A stretch of DNA of 64,000 bases. It comes from an uncultured Prevotella sp. Its GTDB lineage: Bacteria; Bacteroidota; Bacteroidia; Bacteroidales; Bacteroidaceae. The notes below the pieces were generated by a model, which saw nothing but the letters and a program-made list of their open reading frames with translations, did no database searches and had not been told where the DNA came from. Positions 25,978 through 33,925 of the stretch are shown here, piece after piece. How positions within the stretch are numbered: the stretch's first letter is position 1; every line of letters begins with the position of its first letter. The stretch is from positions 62,001-126,000 of the forward strand of contig CAMKTS010000003.1 of the NCBI GenBank assembly GCA_946415755.1, read 5' to 3'. The position numbers and the translations under genes were made by a program.

Positions 25978-26121
25978 TTATTTGCGGATTAGTGTTGAAC
26001 CTAATTGGCCCAGCTGGACGGCATAGACGCCCTTTGGGAGACCATTGAGCGTGATGGAGCTGTGCTGCATGGTGGTGTTGTCGTCGGTATCGACGCTTTT
26101 CAGGATGATGGTTCCTTTCAT
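25978..26121 (-). CDS. Very small ORF made almost only of a sorting-tail sequence
   Basis: This 47-codon ORF starts at ATG 26121 and ends at TAA 25978. It reads MKGTIILKSVDTDDNTTMQH then SSITLNGLPKGVYAVQLGQL and GSTLIRK. The 'L-P-K-G-V-Y-A-V' part is the hallmark of C-terminal sorting tails on secreted proteins of this group, yet there is no signal peptide or body. It lies 25 bases after the secreted helical protein and 41 bases before the C10 protease gene. It may be a truncated remnant of a lost secreted protein, or a small protein that stays in the cytosol. I lean to remnant. Confidence 0.4.
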   Translation of the reverse strand: MKGTIILKSVDTDDNTTMQHSSITLNGLPKGVYAVQLGQLGSTLIRK

Positions 26122-26146
26122 AATGATACGATTTTAACAGATGATG

Positions 26147-26920
26147 TTATTTGCATCTGATGTCTTTGAATTTCCAGTTGCTGGAGGACTCAATGAGATC
26201 GAATACCTCTGCTGTAGAGGGTAGGGCGGGGAAAATCAGGGCAAAACGCAGTTTCTGGTAGGGCCAAGGGATGCGTGTCACCGTGGGGGCAGTGGTGATG
26301 TTCTCCACACTGCTCAGACGCAACTTTCCGCTGCCCTTGCTCTTGATATAGGTCTCTGGCTTGATGTAAAGTTCGTCGTTGGGTTCTGAGGCTTCGCATT
26401 CCAGTTCGATGCGAGTCTCGGTGTCAGAGCAACTGACGCGGACAATGCTTGTCGAGGTGTTGTCTTTCTTTCCCTTGCTGATAGGATTCTTCATCGTGAA
26501 GCGATAGTGCGAGTAATCACCAAGCGTCACGCTCGGGTTGTTGATGACGCTGGGACCCTCTTCTGTACGTCCTGCTTTCTCATAGAGGCTGGTAATCTTT
26601 GACGAGATGGTCTTCTGATTGGTATAGCCGTAGTCACAGTTCAACTTGGCCACCTCTTCGTATCTCTCAAGGGCCTCCGCCCAATTCTCTTCTGTCTCCA
26701 TTTGCTTGGCTTTTTCCTGGGCTTCCTTGAATGTGGGCTGATACTGTTTCTTCTCGCGTTCCCATATCTCCATAGCCTTCTTACGCTCGGCTGACTCCAC
26801 GATAGATTCCAACAGGCCAAATCCACTGCTAATGGCTTGAGTTGTGTGCCAGTTGTTCCACTGTGCTTGAACGGTCAATACCATGAAGGCTAAGACCATT
26901 GTCATCATTGCTTTTTTCAT
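26147..26920 (-). CDS. Secreted helical-repeat protein heading the C10 operon
   Basis: I do not recognise a named family. A signal peptide (MKKAMMTMVLAFMVLTVQAQ) precedes a charged helical segment (residues 40-125) with TPR-like features: FKEAQEKAKQMETEENWAEA then LERYEEVAKLNCDYGY. The C-terminal 100 residues look beta-rich. At 257 residues, with no lipobox, it is probably periplasmic or secreted. It is the first gene after the operon promoter. A role as chaperone, adaptor or inhibitor of the downstream C10 proteases is a guess from position; C10 inhibitors are commonly encoded beside their proteases in Streptococcus and Bacteroides, but this protein does not resemble the C10 propeptide. Confidence 0.75.
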   Translation of the reverse strand: MKKAMMTMVLAFMVLTVQAQWNNWHTTQAISSGFGLLESIVESAERKKAMEIWEREKKQYQPTFKEAQEKAKQMETEENWAEALERYEEVAKLNCDYGYTNQKTISSKITSLYEKAGRTEEGPSVINNPSVTLGDYSHYRFTMKNPISKGKKDNTSTSIVRVSCSDTETRIELECEASEPNDELYIKPETYIKSKGSGKLRLSSVENITTAPTVTRIPWPYQKLRFALIFPALPSTAEVFDLIESSSNWKFKDIRCK

Positions 26921-26969
26921 AAATCGAGTAAAATATTTAAAAATATGGTTTTTAGATGTCTAATTTCTG

Positions 26970-26977
26970 CAAATATA
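26970..26977 (-). promoter_or_regulatory. -7 box of the exported-hydrolase operon
   Basis: On the minus strand TAtaTTTG stands 49 bases before the ATG at 26920. A TTTG exists upstream (26996-26993) but only 15 bases away, shorter than the consensus spacer. All genes down to 16017 follow on the same strand with gaps of 5 to 77 bases. Confidence 0.5.
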
Positions 26978-27028
26978 CTTATTTTGAAACTACAAACAGG
27001 CGAAAATCATAATTATTTGAAAAGTGGT

Positions 27029-27058
27029 TGTCCCCAAAGGCTTTGTGTGTTCTCAAAA
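27029..27058. promoter_or_regulatory. Direct-repeat operator candidate, copy 1
   Basis: TGTCCCCAAA and TGTTCTCAAA begin 19 bases apart. The same arrangement, also 19 apart, occurs at 28459-28488. Here it lies about 67 bases before the -7 box of the membrane-protein gene at 27157 and 52 bases upstream of the divergent operon's -7 box. The spacing near two helical turns fits two AraC-type half sites. Confidence 0.5.
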
Positions 27059-27124
27059 CAGAATTTCTATCCACAAACAGGCATTTCTGCTTGACTAAAA
27101 GGGCGATTTAAGGAAAGTTTTTTG

Positions 27125-27132
27125 TATCTTTG
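27125..27132 (+). promoter_or_regulatory. -7 box of the membrane-protein gene
   Basis: TAtcTTTGCAG lies 24 bases before the ATG at 27157. No -33 TTTG at normal distance is visible, which fits a promoter that needs an activator. Confidence 0.6.
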
Positions 27133-27156
27133 CAGACGATTAGCAACAATACGAAA

Positions 27157-27741
27157 ATGGAATATCAATCACAGAACGAATCGGCCTGGATGATGGCCAA
27201 CGACAAGAAACGGTCTATTTTTATTAATAAGGTGGAAAGCGGACTACCCCGCTGGCTCATCGAGGTGGGATTTGTATTCTTTGTGATACAAGCAATCAAT
27301 ACCTCGTATGACATAGCTGAATGGGTGAATGCCAACGGGCTTCAGGCTCCGATGTGGCTGATTGTTCTGGCGGGCGATGTGATACTTTACTACGCCATGA
27401 TGCGTGGCATGAAGCCGCTGGTCAGACCCTTCACCGTACTGTGGTGGATATTCATCGTGGTTGTTGCTGCGGGCGACATCACCTCCATTTTCCCTGAGTC
27501 CGTCATCGACCTGGCTTTGGCCGTGGCCACACCGCTGGTCTTTCTGCCCCTCGGCTTTGTGATTACCTACTTCTATCGCGGCTGGCTGCAGTGGGTGGGC
27601 ATCCTGATGATTCTCTACATGGTGGTCATGATCATCCTGCCCATCATGCTCTACGACCTGTTTCCTTACATCATCACAGACGTTATAGGCATCGCAGTTG
27701 TGATTGCCCGTGGCTGGACGATGCGCAAGGTGCTTGTCTAA
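27157..27741 (+). CDS. Unknown multi-pass membrane protein
   Basis: It is a 194-residue protein with about five or six hydrophobic segments (for example LIEVGFVFFVIQAI, WLIVLAGDVILYYAM, VLWWIFIVVVAAGDI, PLVFLPLGFVITYFY, ILMILYMVVMIILPI, and a last one near VIGIAVVIARGW). No catalytic motif or family was recognised. The start is ATG 27157; an in-frame extension upstream overlaps the promoter. It is convergent with the AraC-type regulator gene (3 bases between stops) and shares a direct-repeat site with it, so it may be part of a sensor or target of that regulator. Confidence 0.75.
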   Translation: MEYQSQNESAWMMANDKKRSIFINKVESGLPRWLIEVGFVFFVIQAINTSYDIAEWVNANGLQAPMWLIVLAGDVILYYAMMRGMKPLVRPFTVLWWIFIVVVAAGDITSIFPESVIDLALAVATPLVFLPLGFVITYFYRGWLQWVGILMILYMVVMIILPIMLYDLFPYIITDVIGIAVVIARGWTMRKVLV

Positions 27742-27744
27742 CCC

Positions 27745-28374
27745 TCAAGCCCTTACCACATCATTGAGGTGGTTCTGCCGGTATTGGGCGGGAGTGACGC
27801 CGATGCGCTTCTTGAATTCTGTCTGGAAGGTGGTGCGTGATACGAAGCCAGCCTCTTTGCTGATGGCATCCATCGACCACTGTGGATTCTCCTTGATGAG
27901 TTCGCAGGAGTAGAGCACACGTTTCTCCGTCAGATAGTCGTAGAGGCGGTTGTATCGATCATCGTCTTTTAAGAGTTGCTTGATTTTCTTCTGCGTCAGT
28001 CCTAACCGCTGGGCCATCCCCTTCAGGTTGAGGTCGGGATCGGCATACATGTGGCTCTCGGTCATCTGCAGGTCAATCCAGCCCTTGAGTTCATCGTCGG
28101 TCATGTCCTTGGTATCCTTGATGTTCTCACGCAGCGATTCTGTCTCTTGCTGCAACTCAGAAATCCGGTACTGTGGCCTCAGCTGCTCCTTTAATTCCCT
28201 GAGTTCATTATGAAGTTGATTCTGCAGTTCTTTCTGGTTCTCTACCTCATCCACCAATTGGTAATTATTCTTAAGAACCTTATTAGTCTGTCTGTACGTG
28301 AGAAATATGCTGATAGCAACCGCTACCAGAAACGCTAAGAAAACGGCAGTAATCAAAATGTTGTTTGCTGTCAT
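27745..28374 (-). CDS. Membrane-anchored AraC-type transcription regulator
   Basis: An N-terminal membrane segment (ILITAVFLAFLVAVAISIFL, residues about 5-24) is followed by a long coiled coil (about 30-75, NQLHNELRELKEQL...) and a C-terminal AraC double helix-turn-helix domain (about 105-205). The domain has LKGMAQRLGLTQKKIKQLL in the first HTH and the conserved second-HTH pattern MDAISKEAGFVSRTTFQTEF-KKRIGVTPAQYRQN. There is no periplasmic sensor domain, so any signal must come through the membrane or a partner such as the convergent membrane protein. At 209 residues it is shorter than usual membrane AraC regulators of Bacteroidetes, which carry TPR or sensor domains. The start is MTANNILI; the longer frame overlaps the promoter box. 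Confidence 0.88.
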   Translation of the reverse strand: MTANNILITAVFLAFLVAVAISIFLTYRQTNKVLKNNYQLVDEVENQKELQNQLHNELRELKEQLRPQYRISELQQETESLRENIKDTKDMTDDELKGWIDLQMTESHMYADPDLNLKGMAQRLGLTQKKIKQLLKDDDRYNRLYDYLTEKRVLYSCELIKENPQWSMDAISKEAGFVSRTTFQTEFKKRIGVTPAQYRQNHLNDVVRA

Positions 28375-28398
28375 GGGAACTAAATACGTATCGGAGTA

Positions 28399-28406
28399 CA
28401 AAGTTA
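28399..28406 (-). promoter_or_regulatory. -7 box of the AraC-type regulator gene
   Basis: On the minus strand TAacTTTG lies 24 bases before the ATG at 28374. No -33 TTTG at normal spacing is seen; a direct-repeat site lies 53 to 82 bases further upstream. Confidence 0.55.
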
Positions 28407-28458
28407 GTGTTTAATTTCGAAATTTCTTCTTAGTCGCTCACAAATCCCTGAAAAATGT

Positions 28459-28488
28459 TGTCCTCAAAGTGGATTATTGTTCTCAAAA
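28459..28488. promoter_or_regulatory. Direct-repeat operator candidate, copy 2
   Basis: TGTCCTCAAA and TGTTCTCAAA begin 19 bases apart, the same as at 27029-27058. It lies upstream of the AraC-type regulator gene and would suit autoregulation. Relative to the gene it is in the reverse orientation. Confidence 0.5.
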
Positions 28489-28548
28489 CCCGATTTGGGG
28501 TAAAAGACGGTTCTCTGATCCGTTTTTTTGCGACAATAGAACAAGAAA

Positions 28549-28582
28549 CAAAAATCCCTACCGATCTGTTCGAGGGGCAGGG
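28549..28582 (-). terminator. Terminator of the second BspA-like gene
   Basis: On the minus strand TCCCTGCC / GGTAGGGA (8 bp, one G-U) is followed by TTTTTG, 23 bases after the stop at 28605. Positions 28550-28573 are identical to 15229-15252, so the two terminators share loop as well as stem. Confidence 0.7.
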
Positions 28583-28604
28583 AGTATACAGGGGCGGGGA
28601 AGTG

Positions 28605-30299
28605 CTATTCCCCGCCCTTGAGGATGATGTTCACCGTACTCACCACATCGCTGACGTCTACCGTGCCGTCGCGGTTGATGTCGGCAGCCTCGAAGACGAA
28701 CGACTCGCCCGGCTTCTCCAGGATGTAGTTGACGATGGCCACCACGTCGGCCACGTCTACAGTACCGTCGCCGTTGGCATCGCCCTTGATGACGGTGGTT
28801 GAGGGAATGGTCTCTATGGTGAAATACTTCCACGGAATAGTGTTCTTATAGTTTTCCTCGCTACCCTCCGGAACGTACAGTGTGGCATCGTAGTAGCCGA
28901 ACCAGTTGCGGTTGGAACCTTCGGGGGGAGTAGTCCAGTGGACGGTCAGCTTCTTCAGCCCCTGGTTACCCATCATGAAGCTGTTGCCTATCGATGTGAC
29001 GGTGGAGGGCAGTTCCAACTCTTCCAGTTGCGAGGAGTTGAGGGCAGCAGCACCGAACGTGGTGACTCCTTCCTGGAAGATGGCGCCCCGGAGTTCGGAA
29101 TTGCGGAAGGCATAGTCCTTGACCTTCCGCAGTGACTTGGGGAATGTCAGGTAGCCCAACGACGTACAATACTCGAAAGCACTCTCGTAGATGGTCTCCA
29201 GATTGTCGGAGAACTTCACCTGCACCAGGTTGCTACATTTGAAGAATGCGTAGGCATCGATATAGGTAACGCTCTTCATCGTAATGGTCTCCAAAGCCGT
29301 ACAGCTCTGGAATGAAGAATAGCCGATACTCGTTATCTGCGAGGGCAGGTCGATATTGACCAAACCACTGCATTTCCAGAAGGCATTCTTTCCGATTTTC
29401 CTGGCATCGTCGCCAAAGGTGACGGTGGTCAGGTTGGTGCAGCTGACGAATCCGGTAACTGTCTCCTGATTGGTATATACCGTCTCCAAGGCTGTTTCCA
29501 AAAAGTTTTTGTCGGCTATGACGGTCTGGCTGCCCATCACCTTGACACTCTTCAATGCGGTGCAGGCGCGGAAGGCATTGTCGCCCACACTCTTGACGCT
29601 GGCAGGCAGGACGATTTCCTCAAGCAGTGTGCAGCCGTTGAAGCAACGGGAGCCGATGGTTTCCACCTCAGGGCCAAAGTTGACGTGCATCAGTGATGTC
29701 AGCTCACGGCATGCCCAGTCGGGCAGGGTCTTACAGTTGATGTTCAGCGTGTGCAGCTTCGGACAGTACTGGAAGTTGTACTGGCCCTTCAGTACGAGGT
29801 TGACACCCAGTGTGACTTCCTCCAGGTTGTCGCAGTTATAGAAAGTATAGTCGCCCATGGTGGTGACATTGTCGGGGATGGTCACCGAGGTCAGGCCGTC
29901 ACAGTTTGAAAAGACGTAATTAAACATCGTTGTCAAGGTGGAGGGCAGACTGACGGAACGAAGGCCACTACAGCCCTGAAAGGCACCGCCACCAATGGCC
30001 CACAGGCCTTCCTCGATAGTCACCGACTCGATGCGCTCGACATTCTTGAAGGCTTCATCTTCAATATACGCCACAGGATAGTCCACCCCGTTGAGGGTGA
30101 CGGTGGCCGGGATATGGAGCGGTCCGGTAAACTCCGATTTGTTCTGCAGCCCATACACGTACACGTTTCCGTCTTTGTCCATCCCATATTCGATGCCATT
30201 GACATAATAGGTTTCTGCTGATGCCGACAATAGCATGCCGAACAGGAGCATGAGGATGCTGGCCAAGCGGCCACAGGTGTTTGGTAAAATTCTCTTCAT
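28605..30299 (-). CDS. BspA-like LRR surface protein with dockerin repeats, 564 aa
   Basis: A signal peptide (ILMLLFGMLLSASA, residues about 16-29) precedes about fifteen BspA-type LRR_5 repeats (units such as I-G-x-x-A-F-x-x-C-x-x-L-x-x-V/I-x-L-P). The C-terminus has two dockerin-type calcium loops: GDANGDGTVDVADVVAIVNY and DINRDGTVDVSDVVSTVNII. This full pair contrasts with the single loop of the 1533-residue protein at 10002. In Prevotella such dockerin-like pairs are frequent at protein ends and may bind cohesin-like partners or act in attachment; this is not shown here. Probably an adhesin or surface-binding protein. Confidence 0.92.
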   Translation of the reverse strand: MKRILPNTCGRLASILMLLFGMLLSASAETYYVNGIEYGMDKDGNVYVYGLQNKSEFTGPLHIPATVTLNGVDYPVAYIEDEAFKNVERIESVTIEEGLWAIGGGAFQGCSGLRSVSLPSTLTTMFNYVFSNCDGLTSVTIPDNVTTMGDYTFYNCDNLEEVTLGVNLVLKGQYNFQYCPKLHTLNINCKTLPDWACRELTSLMHVNFGPEVETIGSRCFNGCTLLEEIVLPASVKSVGDNAFRACTALKSVKVMGSQTVIADKNFLETALETVYTNQETVTGFVSCTNLTTVTFGDDARKIGKNAFWKCSGLVNIDLPSQITSIGYSSFQSCTALETITMKSVTYIDAYAFFKCSNLVQVKFSDNLETIYESAFEYCTSLGYLTFPKSLRKVKDYAFRNSELRGAIFQEGVTTFGAAALNSSQLEELELPSTVTSIGNSFMMGNQGLKKLTVHWTTPPEGSNRNWFGYYDATLYVPEGSEENYKNTIPWKYFTIETIPSTTVIKGDANGDGTVDVADVVAIVNYILEKPGESFVFEAADINRDGTVDVSDVVSTVNIILKGGE

Positions 30300-30353
30300 A
30301 GTTATATCACTGTCTCATTTATGTTTCTAAAGTATGCTGATGCTATCTTCAGG

Positions 30354-31961
30354 TCACAGCAGCTCCAAGGCCCGACGGAGGATGTCGTTGTTCTCGTTGA
30401 TGATGGCGAAGTATTCGTTCATGCTCCAGATGTCGCGGGCGATAAGGGCCTTCAGCTGCAGGCGCAGATAGGGCAGCGTCTGCTGCAGCTCGGCATCGTC
30501 TTTGGGACGGATGTCCTGCTTCTCACCCTCGGCAAGGATGCCGTCGATGACCCCCTGAGGAACCTCGAAACGGTGGCGGAAGTCGTCGAACGACGGATAC
30601 TGCTTGTGCAGTTGCTTGCGATGCTGGTCGATATAGCGCAGGTTGGCATTGATGACGATGGACTTGGCGGCCAGCATGCGATGGAATCGTGTATATCGGG
30701 TGGTGTCGAGAGGCACGAACTCATCGGGCATGATACCTCCTCCGCCGTATACCACACGGTGCTCCTTGAGGGTGTAGCACTTCAGCGAGTCGGCAAAGTG
30801 GACACTGTCGGCACTCATCAGTTCACCGCTCTTTAGGCGGTTGTACACGTCCATGGCATAGTCCTTCTGTCGTCCCTTCTCGTAGGGCTTCTGAATGCAG
30901 CGTCCGGAGGGCGTGTAGTAATGGGCGATGGTGAGCCGTATCTGTGAGCCGTCGGGCAGGTCGACAGGACGCTGTACGAGGCCCTTGCCGAAGGTGCGGC
31001 GGCCTACGATGATGCCACGGTCGTGGTCTTGTATGGCTCCCGACACAATCTCTGCCGCAGAGGCCGTGTAGCTGTCTACCAAAACGATGACCTTGCCGGT
31101 GGTGAATAATCCGCCGCCCTCTGCCTTGTATTGGGTGCTCTGCGTCCGTCGGCCCTGCGTATAGACAATCATGTCGTCACGCTCCAGGAATTCATTGGCG
31201 ATCTTCACGGCTGCCTGCAGGTAGCCGCCGCCGTTCTCCTGGAGGTCGAGCACGAGCGACTGCATGCCTTGCTTCTTGAGACTCTTGATATGTTCGCAGA
31301 ACTCATCATGCGTCGTGGCACCGAAATTACCGATGCGGATGTAGCCTACGCCCTTTTGCAGCATGTAGGCGGCATCGATGGAATGGACGGGAATCTTATC
31401 GCGGATGATGGTGAACGAGAGGGTGTCGCTGATGCCACGGCGCACGATACCCACCTTCACGCGGGAGTCTTTCGGTCCGCGCAGCCGTCGCATAATCTGC
31501 TCCTTCTGCATCTTGACACCGGCAATGGTTGTGTCGTTCACCGACACGATGCGGTCGCCAGCCAGTATGCCGACACGCTCAGAGGGGCCTCCGCTGACAG
31601 GCTGGATGACAAACAGCGTGTCTTCCACCATGTTGAACTGTACACCGATGCCTTCGAAACTGCCTTGTAGCGGCTCGTTCATCTCCTTCACTTCCTTGGG
31701 GGTGTAGTAGGTGGAGTGGGGGTCGAGCTTCTCGAGCATCCCACGGATGGCATCATCTACCAGCTTCTGTTCGTCTACCTCTTCAACATAGAGGTTGGCA
31801 ATGTGTACCTCGGCATACTGCAACTTGCCCAGCGGTGAGTCAGGTCCCAGGCGAACGCGCATCTGTGCGTTGACAGGTAAAAAGTAAAACGGTAAAACGA
31901 TATAAAGGATGAGGGGTAAAAACCATGTATCCAACCTTTTGGTCCTATTGCTCGTCATCAT
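30354..31961 (-). CDS. S41 family C-terminal processing peptidase
   Basis: This is an exported serine protease with an N-terminal membrane or signal segment (LPLILYIVLPFYFLPVNA), a PDZ domain (about residues 90-180, GIGVQFNMVEDTLFVIQPVS...) and the S41 catalytic core. The catalytic Ser lies in YTASAAEIVSGA and the Lys in RRTFGKGLVQ, giving the Ser/Lys dyad of tail-specific proteases. At 535 residues it is a normal Bacteroidales CtpA-type protein. It should trim or degrade periplasmic proteins from the C-terminus. It follows parE by 29 bases of AT-rich repeats (TTTTTAATCTTTCATTTTTAATTTTTCATT), so it may be cotranscribed. Confidence 0.93.
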   Translation of the reverse strand: MMTSNRTKRLDTWFLPLILYIVLPFYFLPVNAQMRVRLGPDSPLGKLQYAEVHIANLYVEEVDEQKLVDDAIRGMLEKLDPHSTYYTPKEVKEMNEPLQGSFEGIGVQFNMVEDTLFVIQPVSGGPSERVGILAGDRIVSVNDTTIAGVKMQKEQIMRRLRGPKDSRVKVGIVRRGISDTLSFTIIRDKIPVHSIDAAYMLQKGVGYIRIGNFGATTHDEFCEHIKSLKKQGMQSLVLDLQENGGGYLQAAVKIANEFLERDDMIVYTQGRRTQSTQYKAEGGGLFTTGKVIVLVDSYTASAAEIVSGAIQDHDRGIIVGRRTFGKGLVQRPVDLPDGSQIRLTIAHYYTPSGRCIQKPYEKGRQKDYAMDVYNRLKSGELMSADSVHFADSLKCYTLKEHRVVYGGGGIMPDEFVPLDTTRYTRFHRMLAAKSIVINANLRYIDQHRKQLHKQYPSFDDFRHRFEVPQGVIDGILAEGEKQDIRPKDDAELQQTLPYLRLQLKALIARDIWSMNEYFAIINENNDILRRALELL

Positions 31962-31990
31962 TTTTAATCTTTCATTTTTAATTTTTCATT

Positions 31991-33925
31991 TTAAACTTCC
32001 CCCTCCTCTTCTTCCGGACGGTCTTCCTCGATGACGAGGTTGTCGATGATGAAGTTCTGGCGTTCCATCGTGTTCTTGCCCATATAGTATTCCAGCAGCT
32101 TCTGAACCTGGTCGTTCTTGTGGAGCGTCACCTGTTCCAGACGGATGTCTGGCCCGATGAAACCGGCGAATTCATCGGGAGAAATCTCGCCAAGACCTTT
32201 GAAGCGCGTGATTTCAGGATCGGGGCCGAGGTCTTGGATAGCACGAACGCGCTCTTCCTCGCTATAGCAGTAACGTACCACAAAGTCGCCCTTCTTGCCG
32301 TCTTCGCGCATCTCTTTGTTGCGTATCTTCGTGCGGCGGTTGCGCACGCGGAAGAGGGGAGTCTGCAGCACGTATACGTGCCCCTTCTTGACGAGTTCGG
32401 GGAAGAACTGCAGGAAGAAGGTGATGATGAGCAGGCGGATGTGCATGCCGTCGACATCAGCATCCGTTGCTACAATCACCTTATTATATCTAAGGGTGTC
32501 GAGTCCCTCTTCGATGTCGAGGGCTGCCTGCAGGAGGTTGAATTCCTCATTCTCATAGACCACCTTCTTGGTGAGTCCGAACGAGTTGAGGGGCTTTCCG
32601 CGCAGCGAGAAGACGGCCTGTGTGTTCACGTCACGGCTCTTGGTGATGCTGCCGCTGGCCGAGTCACCCTCCGTGATGAAGATACAGCTCTCTTCCTTCC
32701 GCTCGTTCTTGGCATCGCTGAAGTGGATGCGGCAGTCGCGCAGCTTACGGTTGTGCAGGTTGGCCTTCTTGGCACGCTCGCGGGCCAGCTTCGTCACACC
32801 GGCCATCGCCTTGCGCTCGCGCTCGCTTTCCTTAATCTTGCCCTCGATGACCTCTGCCACGTCCTGGTGGATATGCAGGTAGTTGTCGACCTGCTGCTTG
32901 ATGAAGTCGCCAACGTATTTGTTGATGCTGTCGCCGTCGGGAGCCATCTGCGTACTGCCCAGCTTGATCTTCGTCTGACTCTCGAAGACGGGCTCCTCGA
33001 CGTTGATGGCGATGGCTGCTACCATACCCGTGCGGATGTCGCCATACTCGTATTTGCCGAAAAACTCCTTGATGGTCTTGGCAATATGCTCCTTGAAGGC
33101 ACTCTGGTGGGTACCTCCCTGCGTGGTATGCTGGCCGTTGACAAACGAGTAGTATTCCTCACCGTACTGGTTGGCATGGGTGAAGGCTATCTCGATGTCC
33201 TCGCCCTTCAGGTGGACGATGGGATAGATGGGGTCGTTGGTCATACGGTCTTTCAGGAGGTCTTCCAGACCGTGGCGACTGAGGATGCGCCGGTTGTTGT
33301 ACATGATGGCCAGCCCCGTATTCAGATAGGTATAGTTGCGGAGCATGTTCTCCACGATGTCATCATGGAACTTATAGTCCTTGAACAGGGTGTTGTCTGG
33401 CTCGAAGAAGATGTAGGTGCCGTTCTCGTCCTGTGTGTCCTCTGTCGTGTCGGTCAGCAGGTTACCGCGCTCGAAGGTGGCACGACGCACCTTGCCGTCG
33501 CGGTAGCTGGCTACCTCGAATTGGCAGCTCAGCGCGTTGACGGCCTTCACGCCCACACCGTTCAGACCTACCGACTTCTTGAAAGCCTTCGAGTCATACT
33601 TGCCACCGGTGTTGAGCACGCTGACGGCCTCGATGAGCTTGCCCTGCGGAATGCCGCGCCCATAGTCGCGGACGGAGACGCGCAGGTTGTCGTCGATGTT
33701 GATTTCGATACGGTCACCGGCCTTCATCTTGAACTCGTCGATGGAGTTGTCGATGACTTCTTTCAGCAGTACGTAGATGCCGTCTTCCGGCAGTGAACCG
33801 TCACCCAGGCGTCCGATATACATACCGGGGCGGGTGCGCACATGTTCCATGTCACTGAGGTGGCGAATGTTGTCGTCAGTGTATTCTACTTGCTGTTGCT
33901 GTTCTATATTGTATTCTTCGTTCAT
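31991..33925 (-). CDS. parE: DNA topoisomerase IV subunit B
   Basis: This is the ATPase subunit of topoisomerase IV, which decatenates daughter chromosomes. The GHKL ATPase motifs are present ([30 protein letters not shown]), and so is the TOPRIM domain ([12 protein letters not shown], and [12 protein letters not shown]). ParE rather than GyrB is indicated by EGDSASGS and by the Bacteroidetes ParE wording [10 protein letters not shown]. The ATG at 33925 overlaps the stop of the upstream GNAT-like gene by 4 bases (ATGA), so it is preferred over the upstream in-frame start at 33943. It is 644 residues long, with an acidic C-terminus (EEEEGEV). Confidence 0.93.
   Translation of the reverse strand: MNEEYNIEQQQQVEYTDDNIRHLSDMEHVRTRPGMYIGRLGDGSLPEDGIYVLLKEVIDNSIDEFKMKAGDRIEINIDDNLRVSVRDYGRGIPQGKLIEAVSVLNTGGKYDSKAFKKSVGLNGVGVKAVNALSCQFEVASYRDGKVRRATFERGNLLTDTTEDTQDENGTYIFFEPDNTLFKDYKFHDDIVENMLRNYTYLNTGLAIMYNNRRILSRHGLEDLLKDRMTNDPIYPIVHLKGEDIEIAFTHANQYGEEYYSFVNGQHTTQGGTHQSAFKEHIAKTIKEFFGKYEYGDIRTGMVAAIAINVEEPVFESQTKIKLGSTQMAPDGDSINKYVGDFIKQQVDNYLHIHQDVAEVIEGKIKESERERKAMAGVTKLARERAKKANLHNRKLRDCRIHFSDAKNERKEESCIFITEGDSASGSITKSRDVNTQAVFSLRGKPLNSFGLTKKVVYENEEFNLLQAALDIEEGLDTLRYNKVIVATDADVDGMHIRLLIITFFLQFFPELVKKGHVYVLQTPLFRVRNRRTKIRNKEMREDGKKGDFVVRYCYSEEERVRAIQDLGPDPEITRFKGLGEISPDEFAGFIGPDIRLEQVTLHKNDQVQKLLEYYMGKNTMERQNFIIDNLVIEEDRPEEEEGEV

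Noticed and set aside
16017..26920. Polysaccharide utilisation locus
   Set aside because: There is no SusC/SusD pair; apart from one GH3 the genes are proteases and phosphoesterase.
32120..33796. 558-codon open frame on the plus strand
   Set aside because: It lies wholly antisense to parE, has no recognisable domain, and its composition is that of a codon-phase shadow of a GC-rich gene.
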